64,000 bases of DNA from positions 186,001 to 250,000 of the forward strand of contig NW_027442061.1 in NCBI RefSeq assembly GCF_048569485.1, read 5' to 3'. A model generated the notes under the pieces. That model was not told the origin of the DNA and ran no database searches. It saw only the letters and a list, made by a program, of their open reading frames with translations. Below, piece after piece: positions 1 to 12,700 of this stretch (its first letter is position 1; each line of letters begins with the position of its first letter). Position numbers and translations under genes: made by a program. The DNA comes from Anomaloglossus baeobatrachus. Taxonomy: Eukaryota > Chordata > Amphibia > Anura > Aromobatidae.

Positions 1-600
1 GCAGAGCAGAGGAGAAAGGGGGGGAAGAGTGCCGAGCAGAGGTAGAGAGCGGGGAGGAAGAGGGCAGAGCAGAGGAGAAAGGGGGGGGGAGAGGGCAGAG
101 CAGAGGAGAAAGGGGGGGGAAGAGGGCAGAGCAGAGGAGAAAGGGGGGGAAGAGGGCAGAGCAGAGGAAAAAGGGGGGGGGAAGAGGGCAGAGCAGAAAA
201 GGGGGAGGGCAGAGCAGAGGAAAAAGGGGGGGTAGGGCAGAACAGAAGAGAAGGGGGAGGAAGAGTAGAGGAACGGAGGGGGAGGGAAGAGAGCAGAGAA
301 GAGGGAAGGCAGAGAGCAGAGGAGAGGGAGAGAGGGCAAAGGAGGGGGGGAGGGAAGAGAACAGGAGGTGGGGAGGAAGAGGGCAGAGTAGAGGGGGGAA
401 GAGAGCAGAGGAGAGGGCAGAGCAGAGGGAGGAGGGCAGAGGAGAACGGGGGGAGAGGAGCGGTGGAGGGAGGAGAAAGGGCAGAATGGTGGAGGAAGGG
501 CAAAAGGGCACAGCGGTGGAGGAAGGGGAAAGAGCGGAACAGTGGAGAGGGTAGAAGTGGGCAGAAAAGGAAAGAGGGGGACAGTACAGTAGAGTACAGA
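1..600. repeat. GA-rich polypurine tandem tract
   Basis: Irregular tandem repeats of a purine-only theme (gcagagcagaggagaaaggg with G runs of 7-9) fill the first 600 bases and continue off the left edge. The plus strand is almost pure G and A, so the minus strand is a polypyrimidine tract. Such tracts can form triplexes or G-quadruplexes. A short open frame at 29-235 is only translated repeat. No gene is seen here. Confidence 0.85.
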
Positions 601-818
601 GTATAGTAGGAAGTGAAGGGTGGAAAGTGTATGAAAAAGTGTAAACAGTACAGGAGAACAGAGTGGAATATAAAGTGTAAAGTGTAAACAGTAATAGCCT
701 GTACAGCAACAGAGCGGAGTGTACAGTGGAGTGTTACAGTAGGGCACAGGACAGAGTAAAGTGTAGAGAGCAGCAGTAGAGCGCACAGATGAGTGCAGAG
801 TAAAGTGTGTTTTGTATG
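601..818. repeat. Degenerate short-period repeats
   Basis: Loose recurrences of agtaaagtgtaa and gtacagtagagt motifs without a clean period. This looks like decayed simple repeat between the GA tract and the MITE. No coding or RNA gene signal is visible. Confidence 0.5.
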
Positions 819-2416
819 TAGTGATGAGCGAGCACTACCATGCTCCAGTGTTAATGGTGAACAAGAGCCATTTTTCAGAAGATTTCCTGGATAAATGCTC
901 GAGTTCCCCAATGACTTCCATTATACTCGGTACAAGGGTCACGCCCATCTGAGTGTCCGACTGTGGACTATGAGCACCCGAGCATGGTAGTGCCCGCTCA
1001 TCACTAGTTACGAGTACTGAGCACCCGAGCATGGTAGTGCCCGCTCATCACTAGTTACCAGTACTGAGCACCCGAGCATGGTAGTGCCCGCTCATCACTA
1101 GTTACCAGTACTGAGCACCCGAGCATGGTAGTGCCCGCTCATCACTAGTTACCAGTACTGAGCACCCGAGCATGGTAGTGCCCGCTCATCACTAGTTACG
1201 AGTACTGAGCACCCGAGCATGGTAGTGCCCGCTCATCACTAGTTACCAGTACTGAGCACCTGAGCATGGTAGTGCCCACTCATCACTAGTTACCAGTACT
1301 GAGCACCTGAGCATGGTAGTGCCCGCTCATCACTAGTTACCAGTACTGAGCACCTGAGCATGGTAGTGCCCGCTCATCACTAGTTACCAGTACTGAGCAC
1401 CTGAGCATGGTAGTGCCCACTCATCACTAGTTACCAGTACTGAGCACCTGAGCATGGTAGTGCCCACTCATCACTAGTTACCAGTACTGAGCACCTGAGC
1501 ATGGTAGTGCCCGCTCATCACTAGTTACCAGTACTGAGCACCTGAGCATGGTAGTGCCCACTCATCACTAGTTACCAGTACTGAGCACCTGAGCATGGTA
1601 GTGCTCACTCATCACTAGTTACCAGTACTGAGCACCTGAGCATGGTAGTGCTCACTCATCACTAGTTACCAGTGCTGAGCACCCGAGCATGGTAGTGCCC
1701 ACTCATCACTAGTTACCAGTACAGAGCACCCGAGCATGGTAGTGCTCGCTCATCACTAGTTACCAGTACTGAGCACCCGAGCATGGTAGTGCCCACTCAT
1801 CACTAGTTACCAGTACAGAGCACCCGAGCATGGTAGTGCCCGCTCATCACTAGTTACGAGTACTGAGCACCCGAGCATGGCAGTGCCCGCTCATCACTAG
1901 TTACCAGTACTGAGCACCCGAGCATGGTAGTGCCCGCTCATCACTAGTTACCAGTACTGAGCACCCGAGCATGGTAGTGCCCACTCATCACTAGTTACCA
2001 GTACGGAGCACCCGAGCATGGTAGTGCCCGCTCATCTCTAGTTACCAGTACTGAGCACTCGAGCATGGTAGTGCCCGCTCATCACTAGTTACCAGTACGG
2101 AGCACTCGAGCATGGTAGTGCTCGCTCATCACTAGTTACCAGTACTGAGCACCTGAGCATGGTAGTGCCCGCTCATCACTAGTTACCAGTACTGAGCATT
2201 CGAGCATGGTAGTGCCCGCTCATCACTAGTTACCAGTACGGAGCAGTCGAGCATGGTAGTGCCCGCTCATCACTAGATACGAGTACTGAGCACCCGAGCA
2301 TGGTAGTGCCCGCTCATCACTAGTTACAAGTACTGAGCACTCGAGCATGGTAGTGCCCGCTCATCACTAGTTACAAGTACTGAGCACTCGAGCATGGTAG
2401 TGCCCGCTCATCACTA
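819..2416. mobile_element. MITE with its right end expanded into an array
   Basis: The left end (819-845, beginning tagtgatgagcgagcac) and the right end (2390-2416, ending gcccgctcatcacta) are inverted repeats matching at 26 of 27 positions. The bases tatg lie directly outside both ends (815-818 and 2417-2420), consistent with a 4-bp target duplication. The unexpanded interior is 846-969. It has no coding capacity, as expected of a non-autonomous DNA transposon. The superfamily is not certain from ends this short. The 47-bp array occupies most of the element. Confidence 0.65.
970..2416. repeat. 47-bp minisatellite, about 31 copies
   Basis: The unit runs ccagtactgagcacccgagc then atggtagtgcccgctcatca then ctagtta. 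Copies are over 90 percent alike, with common variants at accc/acct, gccc/gctc and ccagta/cgagta. Each unit contains the right terminal inverted repeat of the surrounding MITE plus a short spacer, so the array looks like repeated duplication of the transposon end. It lies about 1.2 kb beyond the MINK1 stop codon. Confidence 0.93.
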
Positions 2417-2520
2417 TATGTACGCTATGTAATAAAGGATATATGGAGAAGCCCCACACAGAGTAAAGTTTATGAAAATGAAGGTTTTCAACCAAACTGA
2501 TCGATGTTGATGACTCTGCG

Positions 2521-2604
2521 CGCCGACCTCAGACCGCTGAACGCCGACCTCAGACCGCTGAACGCCGACCTCAGACCGCTGAACGCCGACCTCAGACCGC
2601 TGGG
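2521..2604. repeat. 21-bp tandem repeat, 4 copies
   Basis: The unit cgccgacctc agaccgctgaa occurs four times head to tail; the last copy ends in ggg. The copies are otherwise identical, so the duplication is young. The unit is GC-rich and sits in the 3' flank of MINK1. Confidence 0.9.
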
Positions 2605-2918
2605 CGCCGTCCTGAAGATCTTGGTCCGGAGTTTTGCTCCTCAGAGTGATCATTTGTGAAGAGATAATTGCGTCCAGATTGTCCTTTCGTTGCCCGTGGT
2701 CCCGGATCTCGTATGTGCGGTGCTGAGCGCTCGCGGCCCCACAATCTGAGCTGTGCGGGGCATTACTGGACCTGCGCTCCTCTGACTATACACCGCCCGA
2801 TCCTGCACACTGACTGCAGGAAGGTTTTAGCTCTAGCGCCTTCTACAGGGCCAATGGGTTATTGCGGGTACATTCTCACTTTTCCATAAATCCAGACGCA
2901 CCGCCAGTTCCGGAGGCA

Positions 2919-2924
2919 TTTATT
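2919..2924 (-). promoter_or_regulatory. Candidate poly(A) signal of MINK1
   Basis: TTTATT on the plus strand reads AATAAA on the gene strand, about 710 bases past the stop codon. It is the first canonical hexamer I noticed downstream of the stop. It could be chance, and only RNA 3' ends would settle it. Confidence 0.35.
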
Positions 2925-3421
2925 ACATTCCATCCATAGAGAAATTAGTGTTGTGGGACGCGCTGGCGGTGCAGGAGGATGGACATCACAGAGCATCCTC
3001 CAGCCACATCCAGAGCTGCGATCACGATTCTGCAGACAGGAACGGTTTTCAGTCACTACCTGCACTTTCCCGCCAGCTCCTGCCGTCTGGGATATAGCCA
3101 TGTATGCAGCAGCTCTGGATGTGACTAGAGTGAAGCAGCATGGATGGAGGGCTTTGGCTCATCGATTCTGGGGGTAAAGTGCTTCTTATATAGAAATAGC
3201 TGGGTCTTATTATAAAACAAGATCACAAAGCCGACCTGACCGCACAAGGACAGATATGGGGGGGCTATTATAAGAGGGTGGGGGGTATATGACACTCTTA
3301 ACATTTAGCGCCCTCCGGGGGGAGCTACTGAGCTTTTCGTCATTCTTCCGCCAACAGTAAACCGAACACACGTAAAATAAACCTGGGGACCCACATCACA
3401 CGCGTCCCCATCACCGCCCCG

Positions 3422-3443
3422 AATATATATATATGTATATATA
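3422..3443. repeat. TA microsatellite
   Basis: A run of alternating t and a with one g, in the presumed 3' UTR of MINK1. It is a simple repeat without other features. Confidence 0.8.
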
Positions 3444-3633
3444 CCCCGTCACTCCAGGGCTGGAGCCTCCCAATAAATTAAAATGCAGATAAAAGCAAAC
3501 AAGGCAGAGTAATAAGTGCCGGGGGAGGGGAGGACTTAAAGGGGAATGTGTCGGAGTGGGGGGGTATCCAGTGTGTGGGGGAGGGGTGTCGGTCGGGAGC
3601 GGACTCTCTGTATCCCCCGTCGTCACTTTCCGT

Positions 3634-3717
3634 TCACCAGTTCATTATGCAGCTGCGGTTCAGGGTCATGAAGTAGACCTGACTGCTCCCGCCGGAGCGC
3701 ACCGAGGCGAAGAACAC
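3634..3717 (-). CDS. MINK1: MINK1 last coding exon with stop
   Basis: 27 codons plus TGA, from [14 protein letters not shown] to the C-terminus [13 protein letters not shown]. From memory the ending fits MINK1 (NRNCIMNW in mammals) rather than MAP4K4 (GRTSLLSW) or TNIK (NRNSMMNW). Acceptor cttcag. Confidence 0.97.
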   Translation of the reverse strand: MFFASVRSGGSSQVYFMTLNRSCIMNW

Positions 3718-6700
3718 CTGAAGAAGACCGGAGGGGAGAAGGGTTACCACGAGGGGGGCCGCAGAGACACTATGACCAGATATTGGGGGGAAGGTCCACC
3801 TTACCTTGTCGTTACGCTCACACAGGAACTTTAGTCGCTGAGCCCTCTTGTGCATGAAGACCCCGTCCAGGTGGCCGGTCTCCACCGAGCGGATCTCGAT
3901 GGCTTTCTCTCCCCACCCCATGATCTGGTTGGAGCAGATGTACGCTGGAGGAAATAAGGAATCGTGAGATCCGCCCGGACGCAGGGAAGTGTGTCTCAGG
4001 AAGAGCAACTATGTCTGAAGGTCACCAAAAAGTAATTTGCACCCGACTCACCCACAGAGGTGGGCATCTCGCCCCACTGCAGAACCACGTCTTTGATGAT
4101 CCTCCCGTACGTGTTCACGTAGACCCCCTCGTCCTCGTAGCACAGCAGCATCTCCATCCCGTCTGTGTTTGGCAGGAAAATGATGGCGTGGGGGTTAATC
4201 TGGCTCTGAATCTGGAGCACAAAGAAAAGGGTTAAGGAAGGAAAAAAAATAAATACTGGTTGTCCATTTCTGACCGAAGGATGTGTAGAGGAGACTCACG
4301 TGGACGGGAATGTAGATGTCATAGTTGTTCCCCGAGTCGACGTCGACTGCGTGGAAACCGGATGAAGAACCGTAGATAACCTTTAACCTTTGCCCCTCCT
4401 CCACCGTGAGATCCACCAGTTGTGGTCGGTGGGGGAGGTCCGTGAAGGACTGGAAGGAATAAACAAAGATGAAGACTTAGAAATAGGACTGATCTGATTC
4501 GTAAAGTCTTCATACCCCTTGTCGTTTACCTTGAAGGCCATGAACTTGTGGTACGGTTTGGGGGCCCAGGCGTAAACTTCTACTGAGTTCTTCAATGCGA
4601 TCACCAGAAACTTGATCCGCTCATACTTGACTGTGAGACAGAAAGGGGGTTGGGATGAGACAAGCACCACGGACAGAAGATCATGGGGGGGTAACGAATT
4701 ATGCTTACCAACTCGATAGTGGACACATCCCTCCATGTCTCCCACCGTGCTCCAGCCCTGCTTCTTCTCCACCTCTGGATCATTGTGGAGGATCTTATTT
4801 CGGAGCCACGAGAGATAGTAGACGCGCAGCTTGTTCCTCTTACCTGAGACATGAGGACAAATCCAAAAATTATGAAAAATACTGGGAGTTTGGATCTCAT
4901 TTCTAAATAGGGCATCACTATAAAGTGTCGAGGTAAGAGCTAAAGAGTCCACTCACCACTGATTGTGATGAGAAGGTTAAGTCCTTCCAGGACGTCCATC
5001 TGCTGGAATCTCCGCCGGGTGATCAGACTGTAAACTTTCCCTTGACCACTGCGGTCCAGAAGCATCAGGCCGTTCTCGGTACCGACCAACAGGTTCACCC
5101 CTGGTACAGGACAGAATATATGAGATGTGGTGGAGAAGACGACCAAAATCTTTCCTAAAGCTCCTGTGGTCTTCACTCACCCCACAGTGCGGCACACAGG
5201 ATCTCAGAGTTGAACCTCTTCTTGTACTTTCTAATCTCTGGGGTGTCGCTGTGCGGCCTTGTGTTAGTCGGGTTCACGTTCACCACTGATCCTTTTCGAG
5301 CCTCATATTTGAGCTGCTCCAATCTGGCCGCATCTCCACTCACAAAGGACGCTGTACCGGGGACATTTTAGGTTACAGTTTTCTAGAAATGTCGAAGGGG
5401 TGAGTGAAACAACATAATGCAAAGAGGGGTGGTGTACACTACCTGCCACTGGGATGGTGTCACCTGTGCCACCAGTTGACTGATATAACCCGAGGTCTAC
5501 AAACATGGTAAAAGAAGTTTTTGGAGGAGCCTTCACCAACCCGCGAGACTGATACTGAAAAGAGGAGGGGAGGACAGTGAGTTAATGTAAAGGAAAATTA
5601 TCACTTGACTTTCCACTGTTCCCTCTGGTCTCCTTTACGTCCATTCTCTCCTTACCATCTCTCATGCCCTGCATACAATGCTCTGCTCAACTAGTCTCAA
5701 ATATCATCCAATAACCGAAATGCTCAATTCAGCATAATTCTAGTGAGATACCGTCCATTTCCTGTACTCCCCGATATTCGACAGTCCCATCTCAACATAG
5801 CTCCCTTTCTTAGAAGTCCCTTCTTTAAAACATCTTTGCTACACTTCAGTAATAAGTAGCATTTCCAAACACATTCCCTACTCAACCAAGTCTTCACTTC
5901 TCAATACTCAACCAAAAAGTCGCATCGCCAAATGTCTTCTCTACTCAATACCTAACCAATGAGTCCCATCTGAAAAGTCAGCAGTGTAAGCTCATAACTA
6001 AACATCTTCGCTTCTCAATAATCAACCAACGAGGGCTACCTCCAAGGATTTTCACATCTCAATACTCAACCAAATCTCATCGCCAAAACATCTCTTCTCA
6101 ATACTCAACCAGCAAGTTTCACCTTCAAATATCCACCATTCTCAATACCCAACCGAGTTCCATCTCAACAGACCATCAAGTTGTCTCATCAAGCATCTTC
6201 CATTCTTAATAATCAACCAACAAGGCCACCTCTAAACTATTTCACACCTCAATACTCAACCAACAAGTCCCATCGTTAAGTCTTCTCCTCTCAGTGCTCA
6301 ATCAAGTCCCATCACAAAACGTCTTTCCTTCTCAATCCACAACCAAGTCACATCAAATATCTTTCCTTCTCAATAGTTAACCAACAAGTCCCATCACAAA
6401 AAGTCTTCCCTTCTCAAAACTCAGCCAAATCCCATCTCCAAATGGCTTCTCAAGTCAACCAACAAGTCACATCTGCAAAACATCTTCCCTTCTCAATCCA
6501 CATCCAAGTCCCATCAAAGATCTTTCCTTCATAATAGTCAAACAAGAAGTCCCATCTTCAAACATCGTCCCATCCCAATACACATCCAAGTACTGTCAAA
6601 GATCTTTCCTTCTCAATGATCAACCAAACGTCCCATTTCCAAACATCTTCCTATCGCCACACAACACCAAGTCCCATCCCAAAAAGTCTTCCCTTCTCAA

Positions 6701-9700
6701 AACTCAACCAAGTCCCATGTCCAAATGTTTAACTCTTAATACTCAACCAAGTCGCATCTTTAAACATCTTCCCAACCCAATACACATCCAAGCACCAAAG
6801 ATCTTTCCTTCTCAAAGGTCAACCAACAGGTCCCATCGCCAAACATCTTCTCTTCTCAATACTCAACCAAGTCGCATCTTCAAACATCTTCTCAACCCAA
6901 TACACATCGAAGTACCATCAAAGATCTTTCCTTCTCAATGGTCAACCAACAAGCATATCTTCAAACATCTGTCGTAATCGTTACTCAACCACCAAGTTCC
7001 ATCTTCAAACATCATCCCTACTTATAGGTTTTTGTCCCAATGTCTTCCCTTCCTAATAGGCAACCAAAACGACCCATATGAGAACGTGTTCCGTGATGAA
7101 TAGTTAAAGTCTGTAAGTGCATAGGTCTACCCTTCTAACCATTCAGCCATCATTTTCCTTCTCCAGACATCTTCTGTACTTATGCTCTACAACACGTCAT
7201 AACTAAGTGTCTCCAACCAGAGTCCCCTGACCGTGATCTCCATCTGTCGCCCCTTCATCACTCACATCGGTTCCTACGCCGTCTTTGCTGGGGGAAGAGC
7301 CGGGCACCTTGGGCTCAGTGGGCGAGTGGCTCGGTTGCACCACATCTGGCAGGTTTGTGTATCCGTTGCTATCTGCGTGCAGCAGGTTCCGTTCCTCTTC
7401 TGGCGTCTGAGAGGAAGGAGAGAGAGTGACGGATGTTTCTTTCGCTCAGGTGTCCACATACTGCACATTATATCGGTTGTAGCCATTTTGTATCCTTCAC
7501 GTTACGTGTAAGGCGTGTAATCACCCTCCTAGTAATGATCATGTCCTCAGTGCTAGGTGCGTTTACAGACATGGAGACTCCATGAAGGAAACAGAAAATG
7601 GAGCCCTCTCGACTACAACTCCACCAATACAAGGGTAAGAGTCCTGTGTATTAGTACACCCGGGAATAAGGAGGAAGGCTACAAGACACGAGAAGATGAC
7701 CACACTCCGCGCTGACCCTTATCGATCCTCCTCACCCTTTGCACAATCATGGTGCCGTCTCCATAGGAGCTGTCAGACGTGCTCCCCACCAACTCCTCCA
7801 CGTCGTGGACCACCATGGTGCTCACGCTGTCTGTGTCAGCATCACGACCATTTCGACTGAAGGAAATATAGAAAATTGTGATGTTTCCAGCCATACATAA
7901 TTTGGGAATGGGAGTGATATAATTTTAGGAGATGCTCATTACCTGGATGATGAATTATCTCTGCTTTGATCCTGTCGTTCTCCATCACCATCGTCATCAT
8001 CCTCGTCGCTGCTGTCCATCTCGTCACTGGATGAAGAGTAGTCCAAAGCCTTTTTCGGGGGTTTTGGGACGTCTTCTGGGCGATCCTTCACTAATAAATG
8101 GTCCTGGAGGAGAGGGAGGCCGGGATTGGGTTATTTTTGACCAGGGTGATAAAGTATCCAGGGAGGACATGCACATGTATATACATGGTGTAAAGGGCGA
8201 GGGCAGGCAGGAGAGTAATCTGCACCCGAAACACCCATACAGGCCGGGTAACACCCGCGGCACACAGCGTGACACACACGGAGGACTACACTGACACGCT
8301 ACGGTGTGCATGCCGGAGAAGCACAGACTAGGCATTGTACAGCTGCACAGAACATCAGGACAACGGATGCACACAATGATGACAGCCGCACAATACACTG
8401 ATATAGACAGCTCTAAGTAATACACAGCCGCACAATACACTGATATAGACAGCTCTAAGTAATACACAGCCGCACAATACACTGATATAGACAGCTCTAA
8501 GTAATACACAGCCGCACAATACACTGATATAGACAGCTCTAAGTAATATACAGCCGCACAATACACTGATATAGACAGCTCTAAGTAATACACAACCGCA
8601 CAATACACTGATATAGACAGCGCTAAGTAATATACAGCCGCACAATACACTGATATAGACAGCTCTAAGTAATATACAGCAGCACAATACACTGATATAG
8701 ACAGCTCTAAGTAATATACAGCCGCACAATACACTGATATAGACAGCGCTAAGTAATATACAGCCGCACAATACACTGATATAGACAGCGCTAAGTAATA
8801 TACAGCCGCACAATACACTGATATAGACAGCGCTAAGTAATATACAGCAGCACAATACACTGATATAGACAGCGCTAAGTAATATACAGCAGCACAATAC
8901 ACTGATATAGACAGCGCTAAGTAATATACAGCCGCACAATACACTGATATAGACAGCGCTAAGTAATATACAGCCGCACAATACACTGATATAGACAGCT
9001 CTAAGTAATATACAGCAGCACAATACACTGATATAGACAGCTCTAAGTAATATACAGCCGCACAATACACTGATATAGACAGCGCTAAGTAATATACAGC
9101 CGCACAATACACTGATATAGACAGCGCTAAGTAATATACAGCCGCACAATACACTGATATAGACAGCGCTAAGTAATATACAGCAGCACAATACACTGAT
9201 ATAGACAGCTCTAAGTAATATACAGCAGCACAATACACTGATATAGACAGCTCTAAGTAATACACAACCGCACAATACACTGATATAGACAGCTCTAAGT
9301 AATATACAGCCGCACAATACACTGATATAGACAGCGCTAAGTAATACACAGCCGCACAATACACTGATATAGACAGCGCTAAGTAATACACAGCCGCACA
9401 ATACACTGATATAGACAGCTCTAAGTAATACACAGCCGCACAATACACTGATATAGACAGCTCTAAGTAATACACAACCGCACAATACACTGATATAGAC
9501 AGCGCTAAGTAATACACAGCCGCACAATACACTGATATAGACAGCTCTAAGTAATACACAACCGCACAATACACTGATATAGACAGCGCTAAGTAATATA
9601 CAGCCGCACAATACACTGATATAGACAGCTCTAAGTAATACACAGCCGCACAATACACTGATATAGACAGCGCTAAGTAATACACAGCCGCACAATACAC

Positions 9701-12700
9701 TGATATAGACGGCGCTAAGTAATACACAGCCGCACAATACACTGATATAGACAGCGCTAAGTAATATACAGCCGCACAATACACTGATATAGACAGCGCT
9801 AAGTATTATACAGCAGCACAATACACTGATATAGACAGCGCTAAGCAATACACAGCTGCACAATACACTGATATAGACAGCTCTAAGTAATACACAACCG
9901 CACAATACACTGATATAGACAGCGCTAAGTAATATACAGCTGCACAATACACTGATATAGACAGCTCTAAGTAATATACAGCTGCACAATACACTGATAT
10001 AGACAGGTCTAAGTAATATACAGCCGCACAATACACTGATATAGACAGCTCTAAGTAATATACAGCCGCACAATACACTGATATAGACAGGTCTAAGTAA
10101 TATACAGCAGCACAATACACTGATATAGACAGCTCTAAGTAATACACAGCCGCACAATACACTGATATAGACAGCTCTAAGTAATACACAGCCGCACAAT
10201 ACACTGATATAGACAGGTCTAAGTAATATACAGCCGCACAATACACTGATATAGACAGCGCTAAGTAATATACAGCCGCACAATACACTGATATAGACAG
10301 CGCTAAGTAATACACAGCCGCACAATACACTGATATAGACAGCTCTAAGTAATACACAGCCGCACAATACACTGATATAGACAGCTCTAAGTAATACACA
10401 GCCGCACAATACACTGATATAGACAGCGCTAAGTAATATACAGCCGCACAATACACTGATATAGACAGCGCTAAGTAATACACAGCCACACAATACACTG
10501 ATATAGACAGCTCTAAGTAATACACAGCCGCACAATACACTGATATAGACAGCGCTAAGTAATATACAGCCGCACAATACACTGATATAGACAGCGCTAA
10601 GTAATATACAGCCGCACAATACACTGATATAGACAGCTCTAAGTAATATACAGCCGCACAATACACTGATATAGACAGCGCTAAGTAATATACAGCCGCA
10701 CAATACACTGATATAGACAGCTCTAAGTAATATACAGCCGCACAATACACTGATATAGACAGCTCTAAGTAATATACAGCCGCACAATACACTGATATAG
10801 ACAGCGCTAAGTAATATACAGCCGCACAATACACTGATATAGACAGCTCTAAGTAATATACAGCCGCACAATACACTGATATAGACAGCTCTAAGTAATA
10901 CACAGCCGCACAATACACTGATATAGACAGCTCTAAGTAATACACAACCGCACAATACACTGATATAGACAGCTCTAAGTAATACACAGCCGCACAATAC
11001 ACTGATATAGACAGCGCTAAGTAATATACAGCAGCACAATACACTGATATAGACAGCGCTAAGTAATATACAGCCGCACAATACACTGATATAGACAGCG
11101 CTAAGTAATATACAGCCGCACAATACACTGATATAGACAGCTCTAAGTAATATACAGCTGCACAATACACTGATATAGACAGCGCTAAGTAATATACAGC
11201 CGCACAATACACTGATATAGACAGCTCTAAGTAATACACAGCCGCACAATACACTGATATAGACAGCGCTAAGTAATATACAGCCGCACAATACACTGAT
11301 ATAGACAGCGCTAAGTAATACACAGCCGCACAATACACTGATATAGACAGCGCTAAGTAATATACAGCCGCACAATACACTGATATAGACAGCGCTAAGT
11401 AATATACAGCCGCACAATACACTGATATAGACAGCTCTAAGTAATATACAGCTGCACAATACACTGATATAGACAGCTCTAAGTAATATACAGCTGCACA
11501 ATACACTGATATAGACAGCTCTAAGTAATATACAGCTGCACAATACACTGATATAGACAGCTCTAAGTAATATACAGCTGCACAATACACTGATATAGAC
11601 AGGTCTAAGTAATATACAGCAGCACAATACACTGATATAGACAGCTCTAAGTAATATACAGCCGCACAATACACTGATATAGACAGGTCTAAGTAATATA
11701 CAGCAGCACAATACACTGATATAGACAGCTCTAAGTAATATACAGCTGCACAATACACTGATATAGACAGGTCTAAGTAATATACAGCAGCACAATACAC
11801 TGATATAGACAGCTCTAAGTAATATACAGCCGCACAATACACTGATATAGACAGCTCTAAGTAATACACAGCCGCACAATACACTGATATAGACAGCTCT
11901 AAGTAATACACAGCCGCACAATACACTGATATAGACAGCTCTAAGTAATACACAGCCGCACAATACACTGATATAGACAGGTCTAAGTAATATACAGCCG
12001 CACAATACACTGATATAGACAGCGCTAAGTAATATACAACCGCACAATACACTGATATAGACAGCGCTAAGTAATATACAGCTGCACAATACACTGATAT
12101 AGACAGCGCTAAGTAATACACAGCCGCACAATACACTGATATAGACAGCTCTAAGTAATACACAACCGCACAATACACTGATATAGACAGCGCTAATATA
12201 CAGCCGCACAATACACTGATATAGACAGCTCTAAGTAATACACAGCCGCACAATACACTGATATAGACAGCGCTAAGTAATACACAGCCGCACAATACAC
12301 TGATATAGACAGCGCTAAGTAATACACAGCCGCACAATACACTGATATAGACAGCGCTAAGTAATATACAGCCGCACAATACACTGATATAGACAGCGCT
12401 AAGTATTATACAGCAGCACAATACACTGATATAGACAGCGCTAAGCAATACACAGCTGCACAATACACTGATATAGACAGCGCTAAGTAATATACAGCTG
12501 CACAATACACTGATATAGACAGCTCTAAGTAATATACAGCTGCACAATACACTGATATAGACAGCGCTAAGCAATACACAACCGCACAATACACTGATAT
12601 AGACAGCGCTAAGTAATATACAGCTGCACAATACACTGATATAGACAGCTCTAAGTAATATACAGCTGCACAATACACTGATATAGACAGCGCTAAGTAA

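Larger units (their letters stand above)
2417..3633 (-). other. MINK1 3' UTR and downstream flank
   Basis: This stretch lies 3' of the MINK1 stop codon. It holds a 4-copy 21-bp repeat, one candidate poly(A) signal and a TA microsatellite (3422-3443). The 2950-3150 part has short words such as agctctgg and tgtgac that recur near 25,720, suggesting an old dispersed repeat. Open frames here are short and unrelated to known proteins. The true transcript end cannot be fixed from sequence alone. Confidence 0.5.

Noticed and set aside
835-1032. 65-codon minus-strand frame as a small protein
   Set aside because: It lies inside the MITE and its first array units and has no recognisable similarity.
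970-2416. CRISPR array
   Set aside because: Repeats are directly contiguous with no unique spacers, and the context is a vertebrate gene. The same holds for every other array here.
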